Origin: Candidatus Hydrogenedentota bacterium
Lineage (GTDB): Bacteria > Hydrogenedentota > Hydrogenedentia > Hydrogenedentales > JAGMZX01
DNA length: 64,000 bases
Reading direction: 5' to 3'
NCBI GenBank assembly: GCA_029556545.1
Contig: JAKQEQ010000049.1
Location: forward strand, 1 to 64,000
Positions within the stretch are counted from its first letter, which is position 1, and each line of letters begins with the position of its first letter. The translations under genes were made by a program, and so were the position numbers. Below, piece after piece: positions 61,616 through 64,000 of the stretch. The notes under the pieces were generated by a model that was not told the origin of the DNA, made no database searches, and worked only from the letters and a program-made list of their open reading frames with translations.

Positions 61616-62584
61616 TCAGCTCCCAATGATGCCTGCAACTCTGGCGACGACGCCGTTGCAGGGGCCCGGGCCGTTTTCGATGTAGCGCAGGAAATCGACA
61701 TGGCCGTCCAGGTACAGGAAATTCGATCCGCCCGGAACGTGGTTGAAGATGTACACATCCGTGCTGAGCAGGTCGCCCATGATCCATATCGTGCTTTGCG
61801 CCTGCGCGGTTGCCGCCGGATTGTTAATGTCCGTGATCATGAAGCGCTCGATGCCTTCCCGGAACCGATATACGGTGTTCCCGCGTCCATTGCCGAGTTG
61901 CGCTCCCCAATTCGATAGATCAATGTCGGAATCCGCCTTTGGAGGGTTATCCGTCATAGTGGGTAGTAACACGTCCAGCAACGTGTAGGCGATTTGGGCG
62001 TTGCCCTGCCCACTCAGGTCCTCGTCAATAAGCACACCGATCGTGGCCAGATTGACGATCGGATCGGTTGGGTCCTGCTGGTCAAACACCCACCCAAGGT
62101 ACATGTAACTCGAATCGATAAACATCAACCCCCGCTGTGCGTCCTCGCAGGGAAGGTGTACTTCCGGCTCACCCGTAACAGGATTGAATGCGTCTGCGGG
62201 GGTGTGCTCCGCGTCCGACGGACACACGATAATGGCCGGATCCGTCAGGTACTCGGGATAGACCGGACGCAGGTCCGGCCCAGCGGCGGCGATAAGATCA
62301 TTCACATCCTCTATGGCCATCGTATCGCAATCAATGGTGTCGCCGATATACGCGAGGATCGGCGGAAACCGCTCGCCGGGGTCTTCGTTCGCGTACATCT
62401 TAAACACAAGCCCCCATTCCTTCAGATTGTTTTGGCAACTGGCCCGACGCGCCGATTCACGGGCGCGCGCCAGCGCCGGGAGCAGAATGGCCGCCAAGAT
62501 GCCGATGATGGCAATCACGACCAACAGCTCGATGAGTGTGAAACCCGCGTTACGCCGGATGCCTGGATACGATGAATACATCAT
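61616..62584 (-). CDS. type IV pseudopilin-like protein (H-X9-DG type)
   Basis: The 322-residue protein begins with a prepilin leader and methylation/cleavage site ([20 protein letters not shown]), cut after Gly and before Phe. The C-terminal half has [17 protein letters not shown], the H-X9-DG signature region. Many such proteins occur in Planctomycetes, Lentisphaerae and related phyla. They are thought to be pseudopilins of a type II-like system or surface proteins. The ATG at 62584 follows GAGGAGGAC. It ends next to the GGGGACAC repeats. Confidence 0.88.
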   Translation of the reverse strand: MMYSSYPGIRRNAGFTLIELLVVIAIIGILAAILLPALARARESARRASCQNNLKEWGLVFKMYANEDPGERFPPILAYIGDTIDCDTMAIEDVNDLIAAAGPDLRPVYPEYLTDPAIIVCPSDAEHTPADAFNPVTGEPEVHLPCEDAQRGLMFIDSSYMYLGWVFDQQDPTDPIVNLATIGVLIDEDLSGQGNAQIAYTLLDVLLPTMTDNPPKADSDIDLSNWGAQLGNGRGNTVYRFREGIERFMITDINNPAATAQAQSTIWIMGDLLSTDVYIFNHVPGGSNFLYLDGHVDFLRYIENGPGPCNGVVARVAGIIGS

Positions 62585-63203
62585 GACTACGTCCTCCTCA
62601 TTGGTGGCGGCGCGCCGCCTTCGCGGCCCGTCGTCGTCCAGGTTTTGACTACATCCGTGAGGGACATCTTAACTCTAGCGTATTCTTGTCAATTTAGCAA
62701 TAGGGTTTTCAGTTAGCAATAGGGTTTTCAGTCTATCTTCGGGTACTTGCGGGGTGGCGGACCCGGCATTTCCTGGATTTTCTTTTTCCGGCGCGCGCCG
62801 CACGGAGCAGAAAGTTATCCACAGAATACTCACACCGTCTTGAGTGGATGGTCCCTGCGTTCATGCTGATTCGACTTGTCTTCACAAACTACTGCAATTC
62901 AACTACTTAGGAGATCCTTTCTTTCGAGGGAACAGGCATGCTCCCTGTCGGACGAACGCCGCGGTTCTGTCCACAATTCACCGCGCTGCATCCTTAGGAG
63001 TGCGGCCATGAGAAGCGGGATACCGGCAGCCCGACATGGCACTGTCAAGAAATATCCGGCGCCCGAAATGCACAAGTCCCCGGCAGGCATCAGGCTAGCG
63101 GGGTCGCGTGCCATGGCGCGGATTTCGCATTTCCTATGAAGCGGTGTGCCCGAGCCCTCGCGTCTGGTAAACTGTTGACGGCTCGTCATGGGAGGGTGTG
63201 CAA
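62585..63203. other. long intergenic region with repeat and DnaA-box-like site
   Basis: No established gene lies here. There is an exact 19-base tandem repeat (62694-62731) and one perfect DnaA-box word TTATCCACA (62815-62823). A possible 43-codon frame (63008-63139) has AGGAG upstream, but no recognised product. The rsmD promoter probably lies at its 3' end. Confidence 0.6.
62694..62731. repeat. exact 19-base tandem duplication
   Basis: The unit TTAGCAATAGGGTTTTCAG occurs twice, head to tail (62694-62712, 62713-62731), in an AT-rich zone upstream of the pseudopilin gene. Confidence 0.95.
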
Positions 63204-63749
63204 ATGCGTGTCATCGCCGGTCGCGCGCGCGGGGTGCGCCTCGAGGAACCGGGCGACTTGGCGATCCGGCCCACGCTGGACCGGGTGCGCGAGGCCCTGT
63301 TCAGCATTCTCGGGCCGCGCCTTCCGAGGGCGCATTTCCTGGACTTGTTCGCGGGGACGGGCGCGAACGGCATCGAGGCGATCAGCCGCGGCGCGGCTTC
63401 CGCCACGTTTGTGGACAGTCATCCGCGGGCGGTGGCGCTTATCCGCCGCAATCTCGCGAAAGCGGGTCTGCACACCGATGGCCGCGTGTTGCTGCTGTCC
63501 GTCCCCGAGGAATTGCCCCTGATCCGGCGCGGCGATACGCGCTACGATATCGTCTTTGCCGATCCGCCCCACGCGTTCAACGACTTCGCCGGTCTGCTTG
63601 ACGGGCTCGCGGCCGGGGACCTGCTTGCCGCACAAGGGGTTGTGGTACTCGAACACGACCCGCGCGCCGCGGCGCCCGATGCGGTCGGCGGGTTGTCCCG
63701 CTATCGCATGGCGCGCTACGGACGCACGGCGTTGTCGTTCTTCTCTTGA
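63204..63749 (+). CDS. rsmD: 16S rRNA guanine-N2 methyltransferase
   Basis: The 181-residue protein uses S-adenosylmethionine to methylate a guanine in 16S rRNA (G966 in E. coli). It has MRVIAGRARG and RPTLDRVREALFSIL at the N-terminus, FLDLFAGTGANGIEAISRGA as the SAM loop, and DIVFADPP as the catalytic NPPY-type motif (DPP). Length matches RsmD (about 180-190). The ATG at 63204 follows GGGAGGG. nrdR lies 133 bases downstream. Confidence 0.95.
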   Translation: MRVIAGRARGVRLEEPGDLAIRPTLDRVREALFSILGPRLPRAHFLDLFAGTGANGIEAISRGAASATFVDSHPRAVALIRRNLAKAGLHTDGRVLLLSVPEELPLIRRGDTRYDIVFADPPHAFNDFAGLLDGLAAGDLLAAQGVVVLEHDPRAAAPDAVGGLSRYRMARYGRTALSFFS

Positions 63750-63782
63750 CCGCGCATATTGTATTCGAGGTCTCCGATGCGG

Positions 63783-63872
63783 CACAATATATGGGGATGG
63801 GGGCCGGTGCGGCGGATGCTGCTCCTGGATGCGTGGATAGGGTGTTGTGTAATGGAAAGACACAACATATAG
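63783..63872 (+). promoter_or_regulatory. possible NrdR-box-like sites before nrdR
   Basis: CACAATATAT (63783-63792) and CACAACATATAG (63861-63872) resemble half of the NrdR box (acaCwATATaTwGtgt-like). The second overlaps an inverted repeat, TGTTGTGT (63843-63850) and ACACAACA (63860-63867). NrdR might regulate its own gene, but the sites are 78 bases apart, not about 31. Confidence 0.4.
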
Positions 63873-63882
63873 AGGGTGAAAT

Positions 63883-64000
63883 ATGCGCTGCCCGTTTTGC
63901 AGTCACAGTCAGGCCCGCGTGGTGGATTCCCGCGCATCAAAAGAGGGCGACGCCATACGTCGCCGGCGCGAGTGTCTCAAGTGCGGGCGGCGATTCACGA
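63883..64000 (+). CDS. nrdR: NrdR ribonucleotide reductase repressor, 5' part
   Basis: The frame is open to the window end, so only the first 39 residues are visible. They match the NrdR zinc ribbon: [17 protein letters not shown], then [13 protein letters not shown]. NrdR represses ribonucleotide reductase genes in response to dATP/ATP bound to its ATP-cone, which would lie beyond the window. AGAGGG precedes the ATG. Confidence 0.93.
   Translation, partial: MRCPFCSHSQARVVDSRASKEGDAIRRRRECLKCGRRFT

Noticed and set aside
62585-63203. Replication origin
   Set aside because: Only one exact DnaA box was seen, with no dnaA, dnaN or gyrB gene.

Overview
The window is GC-rich bacterial chromosome with no rRNA, tRNA, CRISPR array or insertion sequence that I could see. 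Several traits point to a PVC-adjacent or candidate-phylum lineage such as Candidatus Hydrogenedentota: five Gfo/Idh/MocA oxidoreductases (three with Tat-type leaders), a pseudopilin of the H-X9-DG type, many secreted carbohydrate-active proteins, TolC-like proteins and small REP-like intergenic palindromes. This placement is inference; no marker gene in the window settles it.

Layout. 0.2-9.4 kb: carbohydrate use (GH2 beta-mannosidase, GH43-like protein, GH71/99-like protein, a Tat-exported oxidoreductase), plus an SfsA fusion, a membrane protein and an ORF6N protein. 9.5-14.8 kb: a lone nucleotidyltransferase, two TolC-like proteins, a DUF1844 protein, a very small basic protein and ndk. 14.8-22.5 kb: a secreted HEAT-repeat protein, a Tat oxidoreductase and a large Ser/Thr kinase with a repetitive extracellular part. 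22.9-34.4 kb: the pupylation/ubiquitin-like cluster. 34.7-41.0 kb: an oxidoreductase, a membrane acyltransferase-like protein, a deoxyhypusine-synthase-like protein, ComM and a TolB-like protein. 41.2-54.6 kb: a substrate-binding/TolC fusion, a YfhO-like protein, sugar-metabolism genes, an acyl-CoA dehydrogenase, MsrA and a broken HEPN/MNT pair. 54.7-64 kb: a zinc-ribbon protein, a coiled-coil protein, FmdB, argD-argF-argG, HicB, a pseudopilin, rsmD and the start of nrdR.

The main discovery candidate is the minus-strand cluster at 34409-22958. In order of transcription it encodes an FHA-like plus RING-like protein, an E1-like adenylating enzyme, an E2-like enzyme, an orphan two-fold protein, a YukD-like ubiquitin-like protein, a JAMM peptidase, an Mpa/ARC-like ATPase, a PafA/Dop-family protein, a 66-residue Pup ending in Gly-Ala-Gln, a second PafA/Dop-family protein, and a stand-alone ClpB-D1-like ATPase. 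Most neighbours overlap or are a few bases apart, so it looks like one operon. It joins two protein-tagging chemistries, Pup ligation (glutamine-synthetase fold) and E1/E2/RING ubiquitin-like conjugation, with a peptidase and two unfoldase-like ATPases. No 20S proteasome subunit gene lies in the window.

The pup gene is nested in a longer open frame and is easy to miss. It has a strong ribosome binding site, and its stop codon is two bases before the GTG start of the next gene. The 264-base region in front of the cluster holds five GTTAC-type repeats that may be operator sites.
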